Source: Serilophus lunatus (taxonomy: Eukaryota; Chordata; Aves; Passeriformes; Eurylaimidae). Taken from it: 64,000 bases of DNA. The notes under the pieces were generated by a model, which made no database searches, was not told the origin of the DNA, and saw nothing but the letters and a program-made list of their open reading frames with translations. A program made the position numbers and the translations under genes. Of the stretch, positions 48,600 to 61,262 are shown in pieces (the stretch's first letter is position 1; the number at the start of each line of letters is the position of its first letter). The DNA lies in assembly GCA_013399895.1 (NCBI GenBank), contig VXBA01003437.1:2830064-2894063 (forward strand), written 5' to 3'.

Positions 48600-50546
48600 C
48601 CAGTGACTGTTTCAAGTAACTCTGGACTAACTGCTGAGAAAGGCGCAACAATAGCGGAAACAAGGCCAAGTGCATAGAAAGAATTCAGAGATGCTGCATG
48701 CCACTGTAGGGAGAAAAATAGCAGCCAAAGCTCACCTGGAGTCGAAGTAGCCAAAAATGTGGAGGTCAATAAAAAGAGTCATTTTTCAAATTGAAGGTAA
48801 TTGGCAGTATATATATGGCAACATACTGATGACGCTAGGCAGCATAAAAATATCATTGGCCCATTATAGGATGAGGATGGTCACCTTACAAACAGGACAG
48901 AGACAAGGCAGTGGTGTTTAATGTGGGATTTTGTCTCTGTCTCCAATATGGATAATGAACCAAGGGGGTCTCAGTGCCCTGTGCTGGAGGACCATGATTG
49001 CCAGAACGATCAACTCCCAGTTGACGCTGAAATTGTGCAGGATCTGCTGCTCCAGCTGGATCCCTGCAAATCTATGAGGCCTTATGGGATTCATTCAAGA
49101 ATCCTCAAAGATCTTGCTGATATCATCACAAAACCTCTCTCAATGATTTCTCAGAGGTCTTGGGAATCTGGAGAGGTCCCAGCTGACTGGAAGCTGGTGC
49201 ATGTTGTCCCAGTTTTCAAGAAAGGCAAGAGGGAGAATCCCAGAAACTACAGGTCTGTCAGTCTCACTTCAGTGCCCGGTAAAGTTATGGAGAAAATTAT
49301 TCTGGGAAGTATTGAAAAACACCTGAAAGACAATGCAGTCATTGAACACAGCCTGCATGGTTTCAGGAGGGCAAAGTCCTGCTTATCAAATCTGATTTCC
49401 TTCTCCAACAAGATAACCCACCTACTTGATCAAGGGAAGCCAGCTGATGTAATCTTTTTGCATTTCAGTGAAGTTTTTGATATCATGTCTCACACAATCC
49501 TTGTAGAAAAAATGTTCAGTACACAGCTGGACAAACACATCATGGAGTGGGTGAGCAATAGGCTCACAGGTTGAGCACAGAGGGTAATAGTGAATGGGGA
49601 ACATCAGACTGGTGACCTGTCACTAGGCGGGTTCCACAAAGCTCCATCTTAGACCCTGTACTCTTCAACATCCTCATAACTTGGACACAGGACTGGAAGA
49701 AATACTAAGCAAGTTTGCAGAGGATACAAACCTGAGAGAAGCTGTTTACTCCCTCAAAGGCATGGAGCCCCTGCAGAGAGACCTCAAAAAATTAGAGGAC
49801 TGGGCATTCACCAACCATATGAAGTTCAACAAGGGGAATGAAATGCTGGGAATGAAATAATGAAATGCTGGAAAGCACCACTGTGAAAAGGAGTCTCAGG
49901 GTCTGGCTGATGGCAAGCTGAATATGAGTCAGCAGTGCCCTGGCAGCCAGGAGGGCCAGCCATGTCCTGGAGGGCATCAGGCAAAGCACTGCCAGCCAGT
50001 TGAGGGAGATGATTGTCCTTCTGTGCTCTGAACTGGTGCGGCCTCATCTTGAATATTGTGGCAGTTTTGGGCACCACAATATATGAAAGACGTGAAGCTG
50101 TTAGAGAGCGTCCAGAGGAGGGCAATGAAGATGGTGAAAGGGCTTTGAGGGGAAGCCATATGAGGAGCAGCTGAGGTCACTTGATCAGTTCAGCCCGGAG
50201 AAGAGAAGACTGAGGGGAGACCTCCTTGCAGTCTATAACTTTCTTGTGAGGTGAAGAGGAGCAGACACTGAGCTCTTCTCTGTGGTGAGAAGGCCCAAGG
50301 GAATGGCCTGAAGTTGTGTCAAGGGAGGTTTAATTTGAATATTAGAAAAAGATTCTTCACTCAGATGGTGGTTCTATACTGAAATAGGCTCCCCAGGCTC
50401 CCACAGCATCAAGCCTGACAGAGTTCAAGAAGCATTTGGATGATAATCTCAGGACCATAGTGTGACTCTTGTGGATGGACCTGTGTAGTTAGACTTGATC
50501 ATCCTTGCGGGTTCCTTCCAACTCAGCATATTCCGTGATTCTTTTA
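48600..50546 (+). mobile_element. CR1 LINE, 5'-truncated, RT-containing copy
   Basis: A 1.9-kb plus-strand CR1 without internal gap, the best preserved here. Coding order: decayed endonuclease-RT linker (48600-48850, with KQGQV and AAKAHLE words), RT fingers and palm (48921-49574), VPQSSILDPVLFN (from about 49630), the catalytic block reading FAED at 49714-49725, LEDWAFTNHMKFNKG (about 49795), then the C-terminal region and a 3' UTR with a GACTTGATCATCCTTG block, ending TTCCGTGATTCTTTTA. A short imperfect duplication of AATGAAATGCTGG sits at 49837-49872. Stops, indels and a mutated catalytic residue make it inactive. The subfamily is as at 4.4 and 14.1 kb. Confidence 0.96.
48921..49574 (+). 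pseudogene. CR1 ORF2 remnant: reverse transcriptase N-terminal half
   Basis: A 217-codon open stretch covering the first half of the CR1 reverse transcriptase, the enzyme that copies the LINE RNA at a nicked chromosomal site. Visible conserved blocks in order: DPCKSMRPYGIHSRILKDLAD (RT block 0/1, residues about 47-67), SGEVPADWKLVHVVPVFKKG (about 82-103), NYRSVSLTSVPGKVMEKII (about 108-126), HGFRRAKSC (about 145-153) and the first catalytic block, here VIFLHFSEVFD. The normal FLDFSKAFD catalytic aspartate is replaced by histidine (HFSEVFD). The frame stops after NRLTG, before the second catalytic motif. The methionine is internal to ORF2, not a true start. Confidence 0.93.
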
Positions 50547-52574
50547 TAGTGGATTCCCTCAATTATTCCTCCCTCAGCTGTTTCTGCATCCCACCATTTG
50601 TCTGTAGAACCATGACAAAACCCAATAATTAAATCGATAATCCTCTTGTGGGGAGAGGTAAATAAAAAATGTCATGGGAAAACCTGTGTGTGGATGAATT
50701 ACTTCCGAACAGAAGACTCTCTCATTAAAGCAGATTGTCCAGCTACTGGGCTATGTGCTGAACATTTTTAAATGGTAGAATATTCATACAAGTTGCTGAA
50801 AAGATTTCTCTCCTAACAGCCTTGAGTGGGATGGAAATGTGAGATAGATGTCTGAGCTAGCAATTAGAGTCCTTATTGCTTCTGTCTTACAAAATAACCT
50901 TAGCATCATTAAAGGGTAATAACGAAGCAGATAAGTGTTATCCTTTGAAGAGGCTTAAAATACAGGAAAAATAAAACACTGAGTGGTAGAGTGACTACTT
51001 TGGTTTGCCTTGCACAAAGATGTATTTACACTGAATAATTCACATTTGGTGCAGTCACAACCTTTTCCTCTCTCAGAAGACTTGCATAGCCTGCAAACAA
51101 GCCTATTACATTAAAAATTCTTGATGCCTTGAAACTGAAAGGAAATCAATGCACTTGGGTAACACATTACATTACAAGGTACAAGTCATATATTTTATAA
51201 GCTCATTATTGGCACAAGACCCATTAAAACATTTAGTAAACTTATCATGAGTACACACTTTCAAGCTGACACTATATCAAGTTACACACTATTTTTAAAG
51301 CAGGGACTAATTTCTCTTGACAAATTTGTCCTACTGCTACCTAGTAGAGAAACATTGAGGAAAGTTAACTTCATCATGAAGTTCTTTGTGTACACAACGT
51401 AGCACAGTCAGTTTCTCACATTCCTTGGGGCTTTTACCGGTTTGCAAGCTGTATCAAAATGCAATTTAAAAATGCTTTTGTAGGACAAATTCTTCTCACA
51501 AATTCTTGATGTTTTTTCATGGACCTCTGAAGAAAAACAATTTCCAATCCTATTCTTAGTTTTACTATGCTCACACCCTTATTAATACCAAAAATGCTCT
51601 TCTTTTATTCCTATTCTCTCAAATTTAACTTAATCAAACTATTCAAAGCCTAACTGAAATTATGATGTTTTGAAATTAAATACTTGTTAATTTTAATTCT
51701 GATCTGGATGGACTTGCTGCACTGTAATTTTGGCAATTATTCATTCTCCACAGTGTACATCATCACAGACTATTAGCCACAACAATCATATGGGAAATGT
51801 TGAGCAAGGAGAACTGCTGCCCAGCATGAGGACCACAACAAAGTTAGGCTTGAAAAGACAAAGAGAAGTTCATCTGGACTGCAACTTCATCTCTGAATGA
51901 AAAATATTATAGGATTCCCAGTGCTAACCTCCTGGTAGAGTGACAAAATCTTTTAACACTGCATATATCATAACTTTCTCCTTTGGCAAGTGGCAGAAAC
52001 AACACAGACAGCTTAAGGGACTCAATGACAAATTATTGTCTTTTGAGTCTACATTTGATGAAGAGTTCAGGGAGGTGGGAAGGTGCAGTGACAAGGTTTC
52101 AAGGAAATCATAGAATTTCATTTTTGGGCCAGAAGGTGCATGCCCCTAAAATGCGGGATGAAAATGCCCTGGCAGAAAGCTATCAGGCTAGAAAGGGGGC
52201 AAAACTGACAAAAACGCCCAGTGAAGCAGTCCTCTTACATTAACTATACCCTTCCAAAGCCTGAGATCTCTGCTAATGGTCTGCTGAAGGCTGCAACATT
52301 TGGAGGCACAGCACTCATGAAAAATAGAAAGCTCTTTTGTGGTGCCAGTAACAAATGTGTGACACTTCCCCTGTCAAATTCTACATGACAGTCTGTGGAT
52401 AGATCCAGTGGTTAAGGAACATGGGAATATATATAATAGAGGGAAGGCGCAGCAAGTTCTAGACTCAGAATGCAAGCTGTTAGGAAGGACTTTGAGGACC
52501 AAGAAATATTCCCACTGTAAAAAGCAGGATCTGACAGAAAGATGGAAGGTGAGGACTCACTGTTTATTTTTTAC
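50547..52574. other. Non-coding stretch
   Basis: AT-rich sequence between two CR1 copies. Nothing recognised beyond short chance frames. Confidence 0.55.
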
Positions 52575-52970
52575 AGAATAACTGATAATGAAAGCCTTTC
52601 ATGCTTGTCTAGTCCAACCATTCTTCTCAAGTTGGGTGAGCTACAGTAGGTTGTCCAAGACTGCATCCAGTTACATTCTGAATATTACCAAGGTTGGAGA
52701 CTTCACAGCCTCTCCAGGGCACTCATTCGAATGTTCAACTACAGTAAAAAAGTGTTTTCTTTTACTGTCTTACAGTTGGTGCTCATTGTTTCTTATCACT
52801 ATGCACTAAGAAGAGCCCGGATCCAACCTTTTAACACCATTCCATCAGATATTTGTACATTTTGGTAAGATGTTCCTTGAGCCTTCTCTTCTCAAGGTTA
52901 AAAAAATCCCAGCTTCCTTCCTCAGAAAAGGATGCCCTTGACCATTCTTGTGTCCCTGGATGACACCCCC
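52575..52970 (-). mobile_element. CR1 LINE 3' end fragment, old
   Basis: On the plus strand it reads as the reverse complement of a CR1 end: 'tctagtccaaccattctt', 'ggagacttcacagcctctccagggcactc', 'taaaaaagtgttttctttta' (complement of the KKTFF-like coding end), 'ttccttgagccttctcttctcaaggtt' (complement of the FSLEK block), then decayed sequence to about 52970. Higher divergence than the 48.6-kb copy suggests an older insertion. The 3' tail is only weakly visible. Confidence 0.85.
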
Positions 52971-55900
52971 ACAATGACAATTTTCTGGCTGGCTGGAAAA
53001 TTTAGCTCCTCAAAGCAGTGTCTTCTTTTACCTTTCCCAGACCACTGACAGTTATAAACTGATGCATCTACTAGTAGTAGTTTCTCTGATGTTTGATATC
53101 TAGTTAAACTTGAGGTTTTACTCCTCCTCAAACTGAGGCTGAAAAAGAAATTTTACCACAGGTCAGAGTGACCAGAAAGTAGATTGGGGAGAATTAATTG
53201 AATCAAGTATTTATATTGGAAATAGCTCATAGACAGAATAGATTCAGAGGATTGTTCTCTTTCCTTTTAAATAGAAGTTCAGGTTCCATAGGAACTGTGA
53301 ATTTGTATACTTGGTACTCTGTAGAAACCTGACTCCCAAATTATAGCATTTCCAAAGAAGTAAGAAGTATTATGGTAATTCCTTTAAAATGTTTTTCTTC
53401 TTTCTGTCTTTAATGATATTTTTTTCCAACTAAAATTTTCCATTGTTGCTAACAGCAGTTAATTTCAAAGAGGAAAGCATGACTGTAAACGGTGCTACAG
53501 GCAATAACTAAAATTTAAAATAAAGTAGTTGAAAATGGGGATAAGTGACCCCCTGTGTAAAACATAAACAATTGTCAGCCCTCTGTTTATTCAAACACTT
53601 TTTTCTCTGATGTTTCTGGCTGAACTGCTATACTGCCTTGCCTGAACTTAAAATTATTAAAATGGGGATTAGTGATTATGTTATTAAAACTGGGATTAGT
53701 TTCAATATCAGCTAAGAGCTATTGTAAACCCAGATTCCTCATAAGAGTTACTCCAGAATGTGTGTGTTGTAAACTGAAGCTTGTAATCAAAATTCTAGAA
53801 TGTCTAGGAAAGTTTAGCAAACAATTCTTAACAGAAACACAGTCTCTCTAGTGTTCTTATTTCTTGGAATCTTCTCGATGAGGAAGATTTTGTTAAACAA
53901 GAAAGATGAACATTGCTGATTTACCTTTGAAAAAAGTAACCTAAAATAGCTAAGAACCATTGCATATGTCCCAACTGTATATGTTATATATACCGCTGCA
54001 ACACAGAACTGCAATAGGATACAAAGATGTGCTAGTTTTCAACAAAGAACTCATTCCTGTAAAACTGCTGTAAAAGAGGAGTTAACTAAAATAAAAAAAA
54101 AAAAAAAAAAAAAAGCCTGAATAGTTAACATCTCAGATGCTTAATAAATGAGATACCCCACAAACTAGAAATTAAAGGGGAGAAATGCTGCTCAGATGCA
54201 GCATGGCTTGGAACCTAGTGTTTAGAAGATAGACTGTAAGAAAATGAATGTTTAATGGTTGATTTGTGGTTTTATTACATCTTCACCTTTTCTGTTAAAA
54301 CCTGTCAAGGTAAAAGAAACAAAATCTAAATAAAGCTCAGTTTTAGAAATGTCCCTTTTTAGTTGCATAACTGCATGTCTTATTCTGTAAATTTTCACAT
54401 GAGATCAGATTCAATTCTTTGGCACCAACAACTTACCATCTGAAAGCTACAATGAAAAAAACATCAAGTATTTAAGTAAAAAATATGCTGATAGGAAATG
54501 TAGAATATTGTAAACCTGGACAACAATTCTGCAAAGCCAATCTAATATTTCTTGAAACCCCACCTCTTCCTTTCCTCTTCCCCCTCCTGCCAAATATTAA
54601 AAGATTCAAAGCTTCAATAATAAAGAAATGAATCTCTATAGCATGAAACAGCTACTGCCACTGCATGAAACAGTATTGGGTGCCAGTTTGCTTGAGGCTG
54701 TATCACACCTTTGATTAAGACTTATCACTAAGGTTAGTATTAAGATAAATCTGCTAAATTCAGCCATGCTGGCAAGTCTCCTAGGCTGACTAAAATTCTG
54801 CAATTTTTTTCCAGATTTGCATCATGTACATTGAAAAACCTGGAACTAATTCTTCAAGAGTCTGTCTACTGCAATTGTTCTAAAGCCTTGTTTAACAAAA
54901 GAGAAAAAAAAATGTGCATGTTCTCAATGGTAGCTAAATCCCTGAAAATAATAGAAAAGGATGAGAAAGAGAGGAAAGTATGCAATTAGCTGTTCTCTGA
55001 ATTATCCTAAGTGGAATGATTTGAACCAGAAGATCATTATGCAGCATTTCACAGTTAACCTGAGTAGGTGCAGGGCTGTGCTGTGCTACGTATCACTTAT
55101 AGCTTGGGCTTCAGGACAATGTCATGCTGTGCATGTCCCTGAGCCACAGGAAAAAGTCATCCAGCTAATGGTAATGGGTCTGCAGGCAGCTCCCACTCAG
55201 CAACAATAACTGCACCACCTGCTTGTCCTTGCCTTTATCTAAAAAGTGCCATAACAGGTTCTCAAGAGAACTTTTTGTTTGACAGAAGAAATGATGAATA
55301 GAGATGTTTTCTTTTAAGAAAATTCTGCAAGAGCTCAAAGGCCAAAATGCTATATAATCTTTCCATGGATGGGATCAGCACAGTATGCTGTGTCCTGGTT
55401 GGAGGCCTGTTGATGCTGTAGAACTCAGGGTTTCCAGCATCTGAAGAGATGTAAAATTATTTATACCTTCTTCTCCCTCTTGATAGTGTTAGCTCAAATA
55501 AAAAGTGCTTTAAGAGACACTTTGTAGAGTCTGAGTGTTTTTACTGCTTGGATCATAATGAAAACCAGCACCTCCTGGGGCAAAATTGTAAGAGTATAGC
55601 AGTGAGAAGGTGATAGGTTAACAGGGAAACAGGTGGGTTTATTTAAGGATAGCTGTTGTATATAGCATAACATTTTAACTAAAATTATTATCTGCCTTCA
55701 GAATACCCAAAATTACTTCAGATAAGTGACAAGATGCCAACATTTATCAGTTCCATACAGTAATAGTCTTGCTTTCACCTAACTTAAATCTCAAGTTTTA
55801 CTTTATGCAAGAAAAACTATGTGAAACTCTTCACTAAAATCTCATTCACTACAAGATTGGTATCAACTCCATCAGGAAAGCTACAATATATACTGTCAAC

Positions 55901-56403
55901 TTCCAGAACTGCTTGAGACAGACCTGCACTCTTTCCCTGCTTTCATTTCTTTTGGCTGATTAAGGAGAAGGAAGGAGGCAGATAACCTGTGTCTCTGCTG
56001 CTTGTGAATGGTTAAGCATAGCCCAATATACTAGACTCCACTGAGAATGGCACTTTTGGAATTAAAAAATACCATGTTTTACATCTGGATGCAGGACCTT
56101 CTTCCCTGCTACTTGCTTAAAGGCTCTGTAGCTTCATGCCTGTGCCTTTCCTGCCCCAGGCTATATTATCCATTTTTCTTTTTTTGAAAAGTGCTGCTGC
56201 AAGACTCACTCTTTTAACATTTGCAAACCTTCTGTACATGCCTGCAGCAGCAAACCTGCTGGTAGAATATACAAAACAGAAGTGCATCAGTTCCCCAGTT
56301 ATAAAGTGTCTTCTTCCTGTGGGATCCTCAGTAAGAGCTCATTTCTGTGTCAGCATTGGCATCACAAGACCTGTAGCTGTTTTCCTCCCATCAGGAATTT
56401 TAA
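52971..56403. other. Non-coding stretch with poly(A) tract
   Basis: No gene recognised. Contains an imperfect repeat of TTATTAAAA..GGGATTAGT at about 53654-53700 and a 22-A run at 54093-54114. Confidence 0.5.
54093..54114. repeat. Poly(A) tract, 22 A
   Basis: A homopolymer of 22 A. The heptamer GCCTGAA directly after it (54115-54121) also occurs at 53640-53646, which could be a target duplication of a retroposed transcript, but the enclosed 470 bases have no recognisable identity. Confidence 0.9.
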
Positions 56404-56490
56404 ATATATAATATAATATAATAAATATAATATAATATAATATAATATAATATAATATAATATAATATAATATAATATAATATAATATAT
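56404..56490. repeat. (TATAA)n microsatellite
   Basis: About 17 copies of a TATAA pentamer with one early interruption. Likely variable in length between individuals. Confidence 0.95.
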
Positions 56491-59400
56491 TTTAAATCAT
56501 TTCCAATTTAACCTGGTATCACTTTAGCATGATGAATACTTCTTTCAAAATTTATTTCTGCTCACAGTCACTCATTTTATTGAAATTGTTTTTTCAGTCT
56601 GTCCACTTCTCCTTCTATGTCATCATTTTTTTCATTAAAGCATAATATGATGTATTGCATATTATTTGGCTTAATATGTCATTCCCATTAAGTTTTTAAG
56701 TATTCTAGTGATGTTCCTCCAAGTGAAGGAAAAAGTTAGCAGTGTTGTACCAGAGCCAGCATTTCAACTATGTGGTTCAGACAAATCTTGCTCTCTTCCA
56801 CTTGACATATAACAGCTTTCAAAACAGAAGTTTAAGTCTACATCAATTTTCTAAGTGTGAACACTACTGAACTTGGCGATCATTTGGATACAGGTTCTTC
56901 TTTGGATCCCGCTTCTTCTACCTCAGTAGTGAATTCATCAAAACTCTGGAGACACAAACTCATGAGCTTTGAGAAGTGCACATCAGGACAACAGTGCAGC
57001 AATGTCTTTGTAATTCTGTATTAGTGAGAACCCATATGCCCTTAGTGAGCAACCATATGCCCCTTCAGAAAGTGTAACAATCTGCTGGACACAGTATTTA
57101 AATTAGAACTTTTGTAGCATTCCGTATGGCCGCTCTCAGGGTCATCTGTGTCTCTTGGTTTGGAGATGTACACTGAAAACCACTTTCTCAACAGATTTCC
57201 TGTCTTATTATTTAGAGAGACTGTACCCTGGCTGTGAAATCAGTTCATTGACTATCTCACTAAACAAAAACCAGTTTTCCACAAAGTTCCCAAAAATAAA
57301 TTCTAAATATTGCCAGTCATTTAAGAGAATCCCCAAGCCACCAAGATACTGGGAATTTTGTTTCCCTGCCCACAAATAATTTTAAAAATATTTGTTGCTG
57401 TGCACAGTAATTTGCGCTTTTGAGTTAGTGCACCTGTTTTAACCAGTCACCATTTCAATCTAGGAGGCTCTTTCTATAATTTTGAGAGTGACAGATAAAA
57501 ATCTACACCTTGATATTACACTCCTGTTCTGCTTTGTTATTTCTTGATCTCAGTTTTGAGTGTGGTGCCTTTTAAAAAGGCTTCTCTCAGTTATTCTACA
57601 ATTTACCCAGTAAGGATAAAATCTCTATATATAATTTTTGTGTAAGTATATACACACAAATATAGATAGATAGATATGCATACTTGTATATTAAAAAAAT
57701 ACATCTGTACACAAACTTCTGGATTCAAAATTTGACTTCTTAGGCTTTTCATAGGCTGTCTTGGATCTTGGATCTTTCTGTTTAATTACACTTGCCCATA
57801 CTGACAGGTAGTTTCAAATTAACATTTCCAGACCTTGCATTACTACTCAGTTTTTTAAAGTGTCTGAATCACAAGATTCCAGTAGAAGTAAGAAGCTAAG
57901 CTATATTGTAATTAATAAAAAAAATAATAATAATAATACTTACTCATTCACTTTGTCACATAACAGCATATGTCTTTTAACAGCTTCTGCCTTCCCCTGT
58001 ATCATGTCTCCTTATGCTCTTTAAGCAGTAAAAAAAAAAAAAAAGAAAGAAACTGGAATTGCCCAAAAGAGTCATGGCTGCAATCCATCACTATAGAAGA
58101 AGGGATTTGGCATAAGGGAAACAGACTTATAGTAGGAATGAATCCATGCACTTCAGTGATGATAACTGAAGTTATTTCCAGCAGAGTTGTTTCTCACATT
58201 ACTTCTTTGCAGTTTTGCCACTGGGGATAGACAGCCAGTCGGACACGGCATTGTCATTGTTATGAAAACAGCAGATGCCACCATTGGTTTTCCATTGGGA
58301 CTGAATGAAGTGTTTGGTAAACAGAATGGACCTACCTAAGGCAAAATTTATATTATATTAAGAGGTAACTGCCCATCCCTTCCTGTCTTTCGTCATTTCC
58401 CAGTGTATGATATAGTAAAACTGGCAGCAATTTATATAACACTTTTCACCTAAAAACATTCCAAAGCCTTTACAGAGATCAATTTTCCCTACTGTTAAAA
58501 CGTAAGAATCTTTAGCATCCAGTAACACTATATAAAACTACAGGACAGGAAGTGGAACTCTAACAGAAATCCCATATCCAGGCTAGATTTGAAGATATTT
58601 AGCTGTACACTGAGCCGATTTTAGCAGAGGACAAAAGTTTACTGTCTTGAAGAAATAAATCTTCTGAAAAACTCTACAGAGCTGTCCCATCCATGCGCTT
58701 CAAAATTGCTCTCTAGACATCTGCACTTTGGCAACAAATGTTCAATCTTCATAGACTATGCTTACTTAGCCTCCCAGTAACCTATTTCATACCATCTTTT
58801 TGATGAAACAAGCCAGGAAACTGTGTCAAAATAGGCAGCCATTTGCTAACAATCTGTCATTCAGTCAAGTATAATATGCAGATACTTTGTATATAAGTTA
58901 AAAAGACAGTGGCATTGCCCCAAATAAATTACAATATAAGCACAGAGATACAGAAATGCCAGTAACAACAGTAGTTTCTTCCTTGAAGACAGAAGGAATA
59001 ACCAAGATATTTAAATGCAACAAAACCACAATGGTTTCTAAACTACTCCTTAAGTGTAGAGGGACTACCACAAAATAAAGATATTATAAAGATAGGTTTA
59101 TCTGCACAAGGCTCCATTTGCTCACTACCCTCTTGGATTGTTTCTATCTGATTAAAACTGAAAGTTAGAAATTCCAGAGAGATGATGAAGATATAAAGAT
59201 GGGTGACATAAATTAAAAGACAGATTAGCATTTTTAAGAAAAGGTAAAAAAAAGGAGATGAAGACAGAGCACAGAAGAAAGAGCCTATGCATCATGACAG
59301 GCTCAAGAAATCACCTTAGAACAACAAAGCTAGTAAAAGTAAGGGAAATAGTATTTCATATCCAAGAAGATCAGCTGGGATTTCTTTTCAGGTATTTGAA

Positions 59401-60694
59401 TTTCTCTGTTTTTTTCTGATATGATATCTTTAGAACTAGGTTATTGCCACCTGAAGGATTTTTTTAACAGTCACTTAAATTCTTTTACAACTGAACTGAC
59501 TATTATAGAAGTATTAGTGTGCTGTGCTACTCCAAGTCATCTAGGTCAAATTCTTGCTATAAATTTAAAGGATGGAAAATATTTGGGGGGAAAAAATACC
59601 CACCTGCAATATTTGAACAGAGTGGTAGGAGATGGCTGCATTGGGAACTTCAAGGGATTCCATAAGGCTCAGAAACATCCTTCTGCTACTTGAGAGTTAT
59701 TAAAACTTTGCTATTTAAGCTCAAAAAAAAAAAAAAAAGCATCAGTAACATGCCGACGATTAGCAAAACATGCTACGGTAATAGTCTATGGAAACCAGTG
59801 TCTTCATTAGGGACCCTGCAACTACACCAAGCACTGTGCATGTAGTGCTGAAATTTAAAGCTCTGCTGCCATCTGCAGGGGTTTATCCTTCATGTAATTT
59901 CAAAATGAATATTCACTGGAAACGTCCCCATCCAGAATCACACTGTGGTCAATATGTCAAACTCTATTACAACTGTTCTTTTGTTTATACCACTCTCACT
60001 TGCCCCCAAAAAGGCCAAATACATCCAAGGTTAAAATTCAAAGAAGTCAAAGATAAATTTGGTCTATATTTAGCAATTTCACTACAAGTCCCTTTTTTCA
60101 GACTAGGTCCTTCCTTTGAGTTTATCTCTAGTATGATAAAGTATGCTATTAACCTAATATGGAAAGTCTGAGAACTTGATTAAAAAAGTAATTCGAACTT
60201 CTGCTCTGTAAAGAGAGATAAATTTACCTCGTAACTTTGAACAATCCTTCTCTCAGATTGATGTTAGTATTATATGTATTCATGTACTTATATTCTGCCT
60301 CTACATTTTTTAAAAAAAGAAGCATATTACATAATAATGAATAAAAGAAGAATCCAGGTTAGGAAAGGAAAAAGGTTTCCTGGAATAGCCAACTTAGTAT
60401 TTGTTGCAGACGAAGCTAAAGAAGCCAATCAGTCCAACTGTTACTGGTGGTGTATGAGACAATCTGCAATTTAGATTGTCGGCAGTAAAAAAAATGACAA
60501 ATGTTGGCTAGAAAGAGTTAGAGTTGTGATCACATGAAGACAGAAGGACAGAAATGGATACATATAGGATTGAGCAGTAGGGCAGTAAATGGGAGAAATT
60601 GGAGCAGTTAGTGCTGGCATTACATGCAATTTAAACACGAAGTTACATGTAAACCCTTAGAGTACTAAAACAGGATGAAAAACTTCTCTGCTGA
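56491..60694. other. Non-coding stretch with small repeats
   Basis: No gene recognised. Contains a 21-bp tandem duplication (57021-57062), a short (GATA)n at about 57663-57677, (AAT)n at about 57921-57936, A15 at 58030-58044 and A16 at 59723-59738. The block 58426-58500 (TTTATATAACACTTTTCACC, then CCAAAGCCTTTACA) resembles an ancient amniote LINE-type repeat. A 127-codon frame at 59788-60171 has no recognisable content. Confidence 0.5.
57021..57062. repeat. 21-bp tandem duplication, two mismatches
   Basis: TTAGTGAGAACCCATATGCCC is followed directly by TTAGTGAGCAACCATATGCCC. Confidence 0.88.
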
Positions 60695-61262
60695 TATGCA
60701 AATTTTTCCAAGAACTGAGGTGAGACTAACAGATCTGTTGTTCCCTTATCTTCCCTCATGCCGCTCTTTTCAACTAGAACAACTGTGGTTAGCTTCCAGC
60801 CAGCAGGCACCTCCCTAAACTCCCAAGGCCATTGAGAGCTGAACAAGAGAGGTCCTACCATAACATCTGCTAGCCTCCCTCAGTGGTCTGGGATAAATCT
60901 CATCAGACTCCATGAACTTGTGTCCTTGTAGCTGATTTCGGTGTCCACAAAAGGAAAGTCATTATCCCACATTTGTAATCCTCTGACTCAGAGGACCAGG
61001 AAGTCCAAGATCTATCAGTGTTATGAAAGACAGAGGTAAAAAAAAATCATTGAATGCCTCTGCTTCATCTATGTCTTCATTCCCATTAGCCAAACGACTG
61101 TCTTCAACAAGTATTAGTCCAATGTTTTCCTTAGACCCCCTTCCTCCTATTAAAATACTTTAAAAAGCCCATCTTACCTGACACAACACTGTACAGTTTC
61201 AACTCTAATTGAGCTTTAGTTTTTTCTATCTTCTCCCTTCGTATACAAGCCACAGCTCTGAA
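60695..61262 (-). mobile_element. CR1 LINE internal fragment (RT start), old
   Basis: Minus-strand CR1 piece from the endonuclease-RT linker to the first RT blocks, lacking the 3' end. Read on the minus strand it gives FFFTSVF-like words, then WEFREVPAGWKLTTVVLVEK (RT block with the EVPAGWKL motif, about 60760-60840) followed by a decayed NYRPVSLT block that now reads TTDLLVSPQ. Stops and frameshifts are frequent. Because the 3' end is missing, it was either broken by later deletion or is a rearranged copy. Divergence exceeds the 23-kb and 48-kb copies. Confidence 0.88.

Noticed and set aside
55391..55570. TGTCCTGGTTGG start with a downstream AATAAA, LTR-like
   Set aside because: Only about 160 bases, no TATA in the right place and no target duplication.
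59788..60171. 127-codon plus frame
   Set aside because: Content shows no domain, signal peptide or family resemblance, and no splice context is evident.
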